A DNA stretch of 64,000 nucleotides. It comes from Torymus aiolomorphi. Its lineage: Eukaryota > Arthropoda > Insecta > Hymenoptera > Torymidae. Below are positions 10,114-19,368 of the stretch, one piece after another (position 1 is the first letter of the stretch; each line of letters opens with the position of its first letter). The stretch covers positions 106,257,810 through 106,321,809 of the forward strand of contig CM070876.1 in assembly GCA_036365515.1 (NCBI GenBank), in the 5' to 3' direction. Both the position numbers and the translations under genes were made by a program. The notes beneath the pieces are model-generated. The model worked only from the letters and a program-made list of their open reading frames with translations, did no database searches and had not been told where the DNA came from.

Positions 10114-11030
10114 GGGTGAGTATCGAAAAAACGAATATTTTTTTTTCAGAATAGTAATATATTCGAAATTTTTATCATTTAAAACATAGAATGTGCAAAA
10201 TTAAAAATTAATAATTCATAATGTCGTAAATTTATGACGTCGAATTCGATTTTAAAAAGTGCCGCCTTAATAAATATTAAAATTTTAGAAAATATATTTA
10301 TAGAATTTACTTCACTATTTCAGAAAGGCACAATTTCGATACCCAATTTATCTAATGCAAATCTTAGAATAAACATCTATAAAAAATATCTGTACTTAAT
10401 TTACAAAATAATGTTTTCGAATAATCAAAATGTAGAACCTGATAGGATATTTACCTATATTAAAAGATCAAAAATTTGAACTACAAAATATTTATAGTAC
10501 AAAAAGTTCATAATGTAGAAAGATAAAAATGTCGATAAGTTCATACTATCGAAAGTCTAAACCTTCTAAATTTGTGTTTTTGGAACATTGAACTTTCTAT
10601 ATTTTACATTTGTAAATTTTTATCTTTAAACAATTACTTTCAAATAGCTAAAATTTCGAAAAAGGTTTTTCTATATTTTTGTTTTCGAAAATTAAAATTA
10701 TTATTGTGCATTCTACACAATATATTTCGAAAGATTGACCCTTCTTATTTTTTTTTAAATTCAGTATTTTCGAAAATATGAAAGTTCTATAGAATATATG
10801 ATTTCTTTATTTTCAGCTATCGGAATCATGTTATTTTTTCGATAAAATATTTTTCTGAAATTTATATCCTATATTTAATTATTTCGACGTAATGATTTTA
10901 TAAAATAATTCTACTTCTGATATCCCGTTTTCCTACTTTCTGAACATTCATAAAAGTAAAATTCGATATAAAATTTTTCTGTATTGAAAGTTTTCTAAAA
11001 AAAAAATTCTATTTTTTGATACCCACCCAA
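10114..11030. mobile_element. AT-rich MITE-like insertion
   Basis: The termini GGGTGAGTATCGAAAAAA (left) and TTTTTTGATACCCACCC (right) are inverted copies. The segment is flanked by TATTTC on both sides (10108-10113 and 11031-11036), a candidate 6-bp target duplication. The interior is very AT-rich with poly-T runs and no credible protein. It sits in the left arm of the palindromic element. Confidence 0.5.
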
Positions 11031-11083
11031 TATTTCTGGTAAAATGGGCTAAGATAGTTGTAGACGAATTTTACTTAGAGATA

Positions 11084-12376
11084 CGAGGGTCATTTGATAA
11101 GTACCTAGCCTACAAATGAAAACACCAAAATTTTACAAAAAATAAAATTTATTTTTCAATGTAGTCTCCTTTTAGTTGAATACACTTGATCCAGCGGTGT
11201 TCCAATTTTTTTAACCCCGTTGAAAAAAATGTTTTCTCTTGGTTTGCAAAATAGGCCTCCGTGGCGGCGATTATTTCGTTATTGGAGTGGAATCTCTTCC
11301 CGGCGAGCGAATTTTTTAGGTTCGGAAACAAAAAAAAGTCGCACGGAGCTAAATCTGGAGAATACGGTGGATGGGGCAGCAGTTCGTAGCGTAATTCGAC
11401 CAATTTAGCCGTGGCGAGTGCAGAAGTGTGAGCCGGTGCATTATCGTGGTGGAAAAGCACTTTCTTTTTAGACAAATGGGGCCGTTTTTCTTCTAACACG
11501 GCGTCAAATCGGCTCAATAGTTCGGCGTAGTACTGTTCTGTGACCGTTTTGCCCTTCTCCAGATAGTCAGTAAAAATCACACCTTGAGAATCCCAGAAAA
11601 CAGTGGCCATCACCTTTCCGGCCGACGGGACCGTCTTCGCCTTCTTCGGAGCAGGTTCACCGGGTAAGGTCCACTGTTTTGACTGCTCCTTGGTCTCTGG
11701 AGTGTAGTAGTGAATCCATGTTTCGTCGACGGTCACGTAACGACGCAAAAACTCTTTTGGATTGCGATTAAACAGCTCCAAACACTGCTCTGAACTGGTC
11801 ACACGGATGCGCTTGTTGTCTGCAGTCAGCAAACGCGGCACCCACCTTGCTGACAGCTTCCTCATGCCTAAAATCTCATGTAGGATATGCCACACGTGTT
11901 CTTCTGAGATGCCTACTATCGCAGCTATCTCGTGCACCTTTAATCGGCGGTCTGACAAAACGATATCGTGTATTTTTGTCACGTTCTCCTCCGTAGTGGC
12001 TCTTTTCGGAGCACCTGGGCGTGGATCATCAAAAACCGACGTACGACCACGTTGAACTCGTTATACCAAAATTTAACGGTCGCCATTGAAGGAGAAGCAT
12101 CCCCATACACTGCATCCAAGCGTTCTTTAATTTCACTGCGCGATTTCCCTTCCAAAAACAAGAATCGAATCACCGACCGATATTGTTCTTTCTCCATTTT
12201 TTCAAAAATCAACGGACACATTTGCTTTCACACGCTCTCAAAAATAAACTACAACTCCGATCCGGCTGAAATTTCGTCTGTAACCGTTTACAGGAAGATA
12301 CTGCACTGTAGTGTATTTCTGGTGCGATAGTGGCACCATCTGGCGGTGAGGCTAGGTACTTGTCAAATGACCCTCG
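11084..12376 (-). mobile_element. Full-length mariner (1293 bp)
   Basis: Terminal inverted repeats CGAGGGTCATTTGATAAGTA (left) and the near-identical right end (one A/C difference) are flanked by TA on both sides. The length is typical for mariner. It encodes a nearly complete transposase on the minus strand. It is nested in the palindromic element, which is nested in the Helitron, so it is one of the youngest insertions here. Confidence 0.95.
11149..12221 (-). pseudogene. Mariner transposase with a single frameshift
   Basis: This is the cut-and-paste DDD transposase of the mariner family. The N-terminal helix-turn-helix region (KEQYRSVIRFLFLEGKSRSE) is in one frame up to about 12040. A one-base deletion near 12035-12045 then shifts the reading frame, and the rest (11982-11149) is open. 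The second HTH (HEIAAIVGISEEHVWHILHE), first catalytic Asp (YVTVDETWIHYY), second Asp (HHDNAPAHTS) and third Asp (PPYSPDLAPCDFFLFP, D34D spacing) are all present, ending CIQLKGDYIEK. The likely start is the Met of MEKEQYRSV at 12197, 24 bases inside the ORF. Apart from the frameshift it looks intact. Confidence 0.93.
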
Positions 12377-12386
12377 TATAGCATTT

Positions 12387-12912
12387 CCAATTTCTTGTCA
12401 TTGACGTTACTTTTTGAGAAAACCATTGCATGGATTTTCATGGAACAGGGTCTAAATCACTCGAAATTTATGTAGTTGTGGCTCGAAGAGTTGTTAATAT
12501 AACATTTCCTGAAGCAAATAATTTGTAAATGCTAAACACTAAAAAAAAAAAAAAAAATTCATAAAATACATTTTATGTAGTTTTTTCCATAAAAAAAAAT
12601 ATTTGCTTCAGAAAATCTTATATTTTCAACTCTTCGGGCCATAACTAGATTAATTTCGAGTAATTTAAGTTCTATCCAATGAAAATCCATGAAATAGTTT
12701 TCTCAATAAGTAACGCCAATGATAAATAATTGAAAATGCTATATCTCTGAGTAAAATTCGCCTATAAATTAAATCTTGGGCCATTTTATCAAAAATAGTG
12801 TATATTTATAGTATGCTTATTGTATACTACATTTTTCGTTTTTTTAGCTAATTTTGGCCTTAGAAGCTACTAGGTGTATGACCACCTTAAAATGATCAGA
12901 AGGTAATTTCCT
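12387..12912. repeat. Right arm and centre of the palindromic element
   Basis: 12,400-12,530 and 12,590-12,735 are inverted copies (for example GGATTTTCATGGA versus TCCATGAAAAT). The spacer is A/T homopolymer around 12541-12600. No coding sequence. Confidence 0.75.
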
Positions 12913-12914
12913 AT

Positions 12915-13103
12915 AAGACGGATTTGACTATTAATAAATCGCAGGGACAATTATTTCAAAATGTTAGAATTTATTTACCGTCGCCAGTATTTAGCCATGA
13001 GCAAATGTATGTTGTATTATCTAGAGTAACTTTAAAAAGTAATTTAAAAATTCTTTTGACTGAAGGTCCAGTATACACTGAGCAGAAAAAGGGCAAAGCA
13101 TAA
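12915..13103 (+). pseudogene. Helitron helicase C-terminus
   Basis: The block reads DLTINKSQGQLFQNVRIYLP, then SPVFSHEQMYVVLSRV. This is the conserved Pif1 motif V/VI region (TINKSQGQ...YVALSRV) that ends Helitron helicases. It continues the sequence interrupted at about 10030 after RIDLSPA, which shows that the intervening 2.86 kb is an insertion. It ends with a stop after EQKKGKA. Confidence 0.9.
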
Positions 13104-13200
13104 CTTCTAACTATTTATTTATATGTTGAAGGTATGATGCCATCCATTTTTGTAGTAAATAGTTGAGGACGATCTCTGGAGACAAAAAATTGAAAAGATC

Positions 13201-13275
13201 TTATTTCTTTATGACAACGTTTCGTTCACTTAGTACGCCAACCTCATCAGGCCTTTATTCAAAACACAGAAATAA
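13201..13275 (-). ncRNA. Hammerhead-ribozyme-like motif (PLE 1)
   Basis: On the minus strand the core CTGATGA and GAA-ACGT-T is present. The outer stem I strands TTATTTCT and AGAAATAA are perfectly complementary, as in the copy at 26539-26613. Stem II has decayed here (GTTGGC opposite GTGAAC), so activity is doubtful. Hammerhead motifs are an established property of Penelope-like elements. Confidence 0.7.
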
Positions 13276-13539
13276 ATTAACATATAAAACTTCTTTTAAA
13301 GACAATTAAACAACAAAGTATAAATACAAAAATCAAAATTACCGAAATTATAAACGTATATATCATACGTCGATCAGATGTTATTCTCGACTTAAAACAA
13401 TAACACGTACACTGTATTTATATACGTTGGACGATGTTTACATAAAGAGTTGTACAGCATCAAGTTGGATATCTTCCTTTTTATTAATACTATTTTGATT
13501 GTTTTTTATATAGATCATTTTGGAAATCAGTCATTATTT

Positions 13540-15222
13540 CTAATTGCTTTCAAAATCTAAGACGGATGTATTTTCCCAATCGAACTCATGTTTGTTTTCC
13601 AATCGATGTGTACTGACAACAGACTCTTTATTTTTGTTTGTTTTGTGTTCATTAATGCGTGTGTGTAACGATCTTTTAGTTTCTCTTATGTATGTAGCAG
13701 AGCAATTTAGGCAATCAAATTTATACACCACATTAGTACGATCCCATTTTTTGGTTATGTCTTTGCCTAACCGAATGATCGAAGACAAACTTTTATTCAA
13801 TAATGTGATTTTACAAATGTTATAAGATTTTAATATATTAGATAGACTATTAAAATCTTTGTTAAACGGTAAAGGCAATTTTGGTAATTTTTCATAGCAA
13901 TTTTGGTGCGGATTATATGTATAACCATACTTAAGTTTTTTAAATCTAATTTCGATATGTTTTTCTATAAACCACATAGGATAATCATTGTTACGTAAAA
14001 TCTTCTTTATGAGTTTTATATTGTCTAAGTGAAAATTAGAATCTGAGAGTAAAAATGCCCTATCAACTAGGTTAAAAATAATATTCTTTTTTTGCTGTGT
14101 TGGATGATTTGAAAAATAATTGATTACACGTCCCGATGATGTTGGTTTTTGGTACCAATTTGTCAAAATTTTATTGTCAGTTCTAATTAATGTCATATCT
14201 AAAAAATTAATTTTTTTATTATCTTCTAGTACATAAGTACATTTTAGATTATTGTCATAAGCATTAAAAACTTTAATCACTGTGTCAATATGTTGTTTTT
14301 TAACATAAATAAGCGTGTCGTCAACATATCTCTAATAAAAAATATGGGTACAGTCATAATGTAGTTCTAATTCACGTAAGCAATTCTTTTCCAAATCATC
14401 CATTACAATGTCCGCAAATAATGGTGAGATCGATGAACCCATCGGGGTTCCATAAATTTGTTGATATGCTTGATCATTAAAAGTAAAAAACGTATTATTA
14501 AACAGAAAAGTAGTGCATTCTTTTAATTCATCAAGCGGGATCTTACAGTGCTTATGGATGGAAACCGCTCTTCTATCTAAACTATCCAGCACTAATTCGC
14601 ACGAGATGTTTGTAAATAACGACGTTACGTCTAATGACAGTAAGGTGTATTCATCCGTTATTATTATATTTTTTAATTTTTCTTTCAATTCAAAACTGTT
14701 ATTGATATGTGAACTAGGCTTAGGTATCGCATTCTTAAGTTCTTGATATACTTTTTTTGCTAAGAAATACGTGGGGCTATTGACTAATGAAACAATAGGA
14801 CGTAACGGTACATCAATTTTGTGAATCTTTGGTAATCCATAACATTTCGCCAGTGTCCTATTAGATTGAGTTAAACTATTTTTATGAAAATTTTTGTACA
14901 AAAACCCATTATTATTTAAATAATTTATCATACTATATGTTCCATCTTTTAAACTTTTCAGTGGATTTTTACTTATATTTTTATATGTTTTTTCATGCGA
15001 TAACAGATTCATCATCTTTTCGTTGTAGACGGATTTTTCTAAACAAACCGTTACATTGCCTTTATCTGCTTTTGTAAACAAAATATCATTATGCCTTTTT
15101 AAAAAGTTTTTGGTTATTTTTAGTTTTTCTGATAAAGCTCTGTCTATATATGGTATATGTACATCAGTATTAACAGCCTTTTTTAAAGATCTTGTGACTT
15201 TTTTCCGTATTTCATGTTTCAC
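13540..15222 (-). pseudogene. PLE 1 polyprotein: RT plus GIY-YIG endonuclease
   Basis: The RT part (15222-14280) shows KADKGNVTVCLEKSVYN, CYGLPKIHK, LLSLDVTSLFTNI (first catalytic Asp), YGTPMGSSISPLFADIVMDD and YVDDTL (catalytic pair), the signature set of Penelope-like RTs. The C-terminal part has VVYKFDCLNCSATYIRETKR and LHTRINEHK, a GIY-YIG-type endonuclease with the usual Cys pair. The frame is interrupted by one in-frame TAG (14332-14334) just before YVDD. Otherwise it stays open for about 560 codons, so it is recent compared with most elements here. It would nick target DNA and prime cDNA synthesis. Confidence 0.92.
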
Positions 15223-15287
15223 GTCATTCTTAATATATACTGAATTGAGATAGTTTTCAACATTTTTTTATTGTATTCAATATATCG

Positions 15288-16741
15288 TATAACGGGGTGA
15301 TTTTTAAAGAGGGTATGAATCCCTCTCTGGGGTGCGCGGAGGTATTATACGGGCGTCTACTACGCCCGGGGCAGCTCGCCGTTGTAGAAGGACCCGTAGG
15401 CCGGCCGGAGCGCGTTGGCGCAGGCTCCGAACAAGCGCGCCCGGCTTTCACTGTAGAAAGCTTAGGCCGCTTTCTACTAGAACCGGCGCTCCGCTCTGCC
15501 GCTGCTACCAACTTCGGCACACGAATCACCGACGGCTAGCTAAGAACTAGCCTTGCCTACACTCGCCGGTGTTCTCGTACAACGCCGCTCAGGTTAACCT
15601 GAGCGACTTTAACTTACAATTTCCCCGTTGACGTTGCTCCTCTAGCAGGTGATGCCTCCGACTAGCTGCAGCTGCTGAAAAGGTAGAGGGCGGTATTCGG
15701 GGAGATAGGGAACGGTTACTCGCAAAGTAAAGAACGCGTGACTCCAGCAATTAGATAAAATAAAAGGTTTTATTAAAACCCAAAAGATTTCGCGCGAAGG
15801 GGCGCGAAGCCCGAACAAACTCTACAAATGAACGCGCACAGGCCGAGACATACCCGGAGCCGGCCGGTTGCACGGCCGGCGTCACCGCACCGCGAGATGC
15901 CACAAAATGGCCGCCGCACGCACGTACGCGAGGCCGTTTGCCTCGATGCAAGCGGCGTCGGGTAGCCGCGAAACAAATCACTCGCGAAGCCGCTCGCACG
16001 CAAAACCTACATGGCAAATATAAATGGAAGCGCAACACTTACTTTTGCGCTGCCAGCGCGTCGCACGAGGGCTCTCTCTCTCTCTCTCACGCTTGCCTTC
16101 TCGCTGCGAGGCGGCGGGCCTTGTGGCTCCGCGAGCCGCTGCTGCCGCTTACTGTCTCTCTCTCTCTCTCTTTCTTCTTTTCTTCCTGCGGCACTGGCCG
16201 GGTGCAGTACTGCAGCCGGGCGTTGCACCGGTGGCTGGCTGGTGGCGGTGAGAAGGCGCGGGGGGCACGGGGCACACTCAATGGCGCGGCACTGGCGGAG
16301 CGGACTCGGCACGTGCGCACCTGTTGCGCGGCGAGAGGGAACTGAGGAAAATGGCCGCGGCGTCCCATCGGAGCGTCGCGGCGTAGTCCTCCGTCTTCTT
16401 GCTCCGTTTCGCACGCGTCCCGCTTGGCGCGCGGTGAGTCGCTATACGTTCAAGCGCGCGAGATTCAAATCTCATTGCGCGGTATACACGACCACCTTTA
16501 CCTTTATTCATGCGCCCGTTACACCCCCCACCCAGATTTAGCGTACCCTGGACGTAATATCGGGGAAAAGGAAGGGCGCAGAAATAAGGCGAAAACAACG
16601 GGTTAGGTGTAGGCTCTTCCCTTTATTTCAGCCTCTGGGGCATTTTCCACCTATTTACCTCATCGTCTGTACAAAAATAATATTCACACAATAAAAAGTA
16701 TACACAAAATATTTACACAGCAAAAAAAAACTGTCCAACAC
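15288..16741 (-). repeat. Gypsy 3' LTR
   Basis: The U5 end (15288-15412) matches the 5' LTR remnant at 24425-24549. On the minus strand AATAAA lies at 15774-15769, a plausible polyadenylation signal. The segment 15,760-16,560 is GC-rich and CT-repeat-rich (16073-16092, 16155-16175) and gives many long ORFs in all frames, which are compositional. The upper boundary near 16741 (TGTTGGAC on the minus strand after a purine-rich tract) is a guess because the other LTR is truncated. Confidence 0.55.
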
Positions 16742-17671
16742 TGCCCCTCGGAGGGAGGGGTCTTCTTGCCCCTGAGCGTCCCTCCCCGGGCTAGCCACGG
16801 GGAGGCGCCGTGGGTTTCGGTGGGTGCGTGGCCGCTCGGGGGCATTTGCGCGGCAGGCGCACCCCTGGCCACCCGCACACGTAGCAGAGGCGAGTCCCAC
16901 TCCTGGTGGGTTCGGCCGGACGGGCGAGCGCTCCCTCGCGAGGCCCAGGTCTGCGGCCGCCCTCTCTTCGGCTCGGCGGGCCTGATCCCACCGAGCGCGT
17001 GCGGCCTGGAGCTCGGCCTCTTCGGCAAGGCGGCGGGCGCGGGCCTCCTCCAGGGCCCGCTCCGACGCGGCGCGGAGACGTGCCTCCTCCTCCTCCTTCC
17101 CGCGCTGAAGGCGGGAACGCCGCTCCACGCGTCAGGCGACCAGGTGCTCGGCCTCTTCCTGCTTGGCCTTCATCATCCGGTGCCAGGAGTCGACTTCCGG
17201 GGGCTGCTCCCCGCTGGCCCCGACGTACCGCTCCAAGGCGGCGAAGACCTCGATGCGGGCCTTGTTGGCGGCGCGGTCCATCTCCCGGACCGCCGTCAGC
17301 CCGGCCTGCAGTTCGCTCCAGGCGGGCTCGGGTGGCAGGAGGTGGGCCTCCGTCTGTGAGGCGGCATCGCGAATGATCCGCCGCGGGTAGCCGGCGGGGA
17401 TTGCGCCGCGGGGCGGCGTGGCAGGCTCCTCCTTGGGGGCGAGGCGTGGCACGCCGGGGCTCGTGCCCGCCCGGCTCTCCTCGCGCTCGTTGGCCTCCTC
17501 CAAGTGGGGCTGCTCCCTCAGTCGCTTCCTGGCCTCGTCTTCGAGGCGTTGTCTGCGTTGGCGCAGGAGGTGCAGTACGGCCTGGGCTACGCCCTCGACT
17601 GGCTTGCCCAAGTCGTAGGTGATGAGCGCGGCCATGGCCTCCTCCAGCGTCTGCTTGGGAATCTCCAACAT
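16655..17671 (-). pseudogene. Gypsy third ORF: coiled-coil protein of unknown function
   Basis: Downstream of pol, one frame runs from MLEIPKQTLEEAMAALITYD at 17671 through a single in-frame TGA (17134-17132) to 16655, about 338 codons in all. The middle is rich in Glu/Arg/Ala/Gln (RQRRQRLEDEARKRLREQ, EEARARRLAEEAELQAARAR) and is expected to form a long coiled coil. In a neighbouring frame at about 16,865-16,895 lies CYVCGWPGVRLPRKCP, resembling a CCHC knuckle that lacks its His. It has no signal peptide or membrane segment, so it is not an envelope gene. I do not recognise its function; an accessory nucleic-acid-binding or Gag-like role is inference. Confidence 0.55.
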
Positions 17672-17768
17672 CTGAAAAGGAGATCTCAGGTTAGGCCAGT
17701 TTTAACGGTATCCGCGCGTAGTTTATCGCAAGTCTTGGGGGGAGGGAAGAAACGCTAGGCTCGCAACG

Positions 17769-19320
17769 CTACGGAGGCTTGCGGGGACGACCGCGTCCCC
17801 TGCGAGGAGCGTTCGGGGCTCTCTGTCCTACTGAAGGTGGTGCGGCAGGACCCGTAGTTGCGCCGCGCACTCTCAGCGGTCTCCCCCGCGTACTTCCGGG
17901 TGGCGCCCCTGTCCCCTGGGAGGCGGGTAATTCGCCCGCAGGCGTTACCCCTGAGTCGCCTTCCGCGTCGACTTCATTCGACTCAGGCGACTCGCTGTGA
18001 TAGGGCTTAAGCTGGTCAGCGGCCACTATCGCCTTAATTTGGCCCCCCTCACCTACCAATCTGTAGGTGTTGGAGCGTAGCACGGCCGTAATCCAATACG
18101 GCCCTTCAAACCTAGGGGCTAGTTTCGCCGCGATGCCCTTCGCGGCCGAGGAGAGTGTGTGGCTGCGCTTCCAGACCCTGTCTCCCGGGTTGAAGGCTGG
18201 CTCTCGCCTGCCGGCGTCATAATAGCTGGCATGGCGATCTTGAGCCGTTCCCGCCTGAGAGGCGGCTCATTGATGTAGTTTTGGAAGGGCGTCAAGCCGC
18301 TCCTTCCAGCGAGCCAAACTTTCTTCTTGCGCTGGTGTCTCTGCCGCGATCTCTTGCAATCTACGCTGCGTACCAGGGGGCTCTGGCTGCCTACCGTAAA
18401 GTAACATGGCGGGGCTGACTTCGGTAGAGCTGTGCACAGCCGTGTTCATGGCGAAAAGAAGTTCCGGAAGCTTCTCGTCCCATGTGGTGTGTCGCTCCTT
18501 AAGGTAAGAGGCGAGCATCGTTTTTAAGGTACGATTGGCGCGCTCCACCGGATTAGCCTGTGGGTGGTAGGTGGGGGTATTTGTGTGATGCACACCTCGC
18601 TCCCTAAGGAAGTCCTCTACGACACGGTTCTTGAACTCGGTGCCGTTATCAGAGAGGAACACTTCCGGGCAACCGAATCGGAGGAGAACCTTCCGATCCA
18701 ATTCTCCTACCACCGCCTTGGCGTTAGCTTTACGTATCGGCGGAGCCTCCGCCCACCTGAAGAAAAGGTCTTGAAACACCACAATGTATTCAAAACCTTT
18801 AGAGGTGCAAGGCAGCGGTCCGATTATGTATCCAGCGACGACCTGCCAGGGTCTGTCGACGGCTCGTCGACCCATGAGGCCAGCTGGAGCTCGTTGTTCC
18901 ACCTTAAACCGCTGGCACGTTTCGCAGTTGCGCACGTACTCTTGCGTTTCCGCGTAGTAACGTGGCCAGTAGTAGCGCAGGGCTACTCTGGCAAACCTCT
19001 TTTCTCGTCCGAGATGACCAGCGGTGGCGTCGTCATGGCACTCTTGCAACACCTCGCGACGATGCTCTTCTGGTACTACCAGCTTTCAGGCATCCTCATC
19101 GTCGCCGAGGGTCGCGTCTACGTCCGGGTTCGGTCGATAGCGGTAAAGGTTGCCCGCGACGAGCTTGTAGGTTGGAAAATCGTTGGGTTGCTCCCGGACC
19201 TTGGCGCTCCACTCTCGATACCATGTGTCCTCGGTGTCCGTTGACCAGAACACCGCAGCCACCTCCGGGCCTTCCTCATCCCCTTACATCCAAGAGAGGC
19301 CGTCGGCCACGTGGTTAAAC
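17769..19320 (-). pseudogene. Gypsy integrase, catalytic Asp lost
   Basis: The zinc-binding HHCC domain is visible (His6, His13, Cys43, Cys46 in the frame starting 19052), followed by the DDE core. The first catalytic Asp is replaced by Tyr (VVAGYIIGPLP instead of GDIMG), while the second (FLSDNGTEFKN) and the Glu (NPVERANRTLK) are kept. The frame breaks after about 18267 and resumes to 17769 with a C-terminal segment (VAADQLKPYH) that ends RRGRGRPRKPP, an AT-hook-like tail. Upstream pieces (NHVADGLSW, 19310-19270) link it to RNase H. It would join viral-type cDNA to host DNA but is inactive as read. Confidence 0.88.
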
Positions 19321-19368
19321 GCCTTTTCGATGCTCAATCGAAAACTTGTGGCCTTGCAACTCCAACGT

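Larger units (their letters stand above)
10031..12886. mobile_element. Palindromic (foldback) element inside the Helitron
   Basis: The left terminus (CTGAGGCCAAAATCAGCTAA at 10031) is the inverted copy of the right terminus (TTAGCTAATTTTGGCCTTAG, about 12844-12863). The similarity continues inwards through TATACACTATT and AAATGGG-type blocks to a centre near 12,570. Removing the two insertions in the left arm (an AT-rich element 10114-11030 and a mariner 11084-12376) restores a continuous arm matching the right arm. It splits the Helitron helicase between RIDLSPA and TINKSQGQ. No transposase is seen. Confidence 0.7.
6205..13103 (+). mobile_element. Decayed Helitron, interrupted by later insertions
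   Basis: Pieces of one Helitron Rep/helicase polyprotein occur in order on the plus strand: 6205-6480, about 7005-7100, 8165-8470, 8500-8943, 9000-9493, 9600-10030 and 12915-13103. Two gaps are filled by other elements: gypsy fragments with a Harbinger-type element (about 7113-8160) and a palindromic element (10031-12886). Stops and frameshifts are frequent, so this is an old, dead copy. The ends (5'-TC and 3' hairpin-CTRR) were not identified, so the limits given are those of recognisable coding sequence. Confidence 0.85.
13161..15287 (-). mobile_element. Penelope-like element 1
   Basis: This is a retroelement with a telomerase-related RT and a GIY-YIG endonuclease, plus a hammerhead-like motif at its 3' end (13201-13275). 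The 3' limit is set by shared sequence with element 2, which ends ...GATCGTCCTCAACT. The 5' side stops against the gypsy LTR at 15288. It is inverted relative to element 2 at 24.9-26.65 kb. Confidence 0.9.

Noticed and set aside
15751..16606. Many overlapping long ORFs on both strands
   Set aside because: They lie in the GC-rich, CT-repeat-rich gypsy LTR, overlap in five frames and show no domain.
18564..19244. 226-codon plus-strand ORF
   Set aside because: Antisense shadow of the gypsy integrase.
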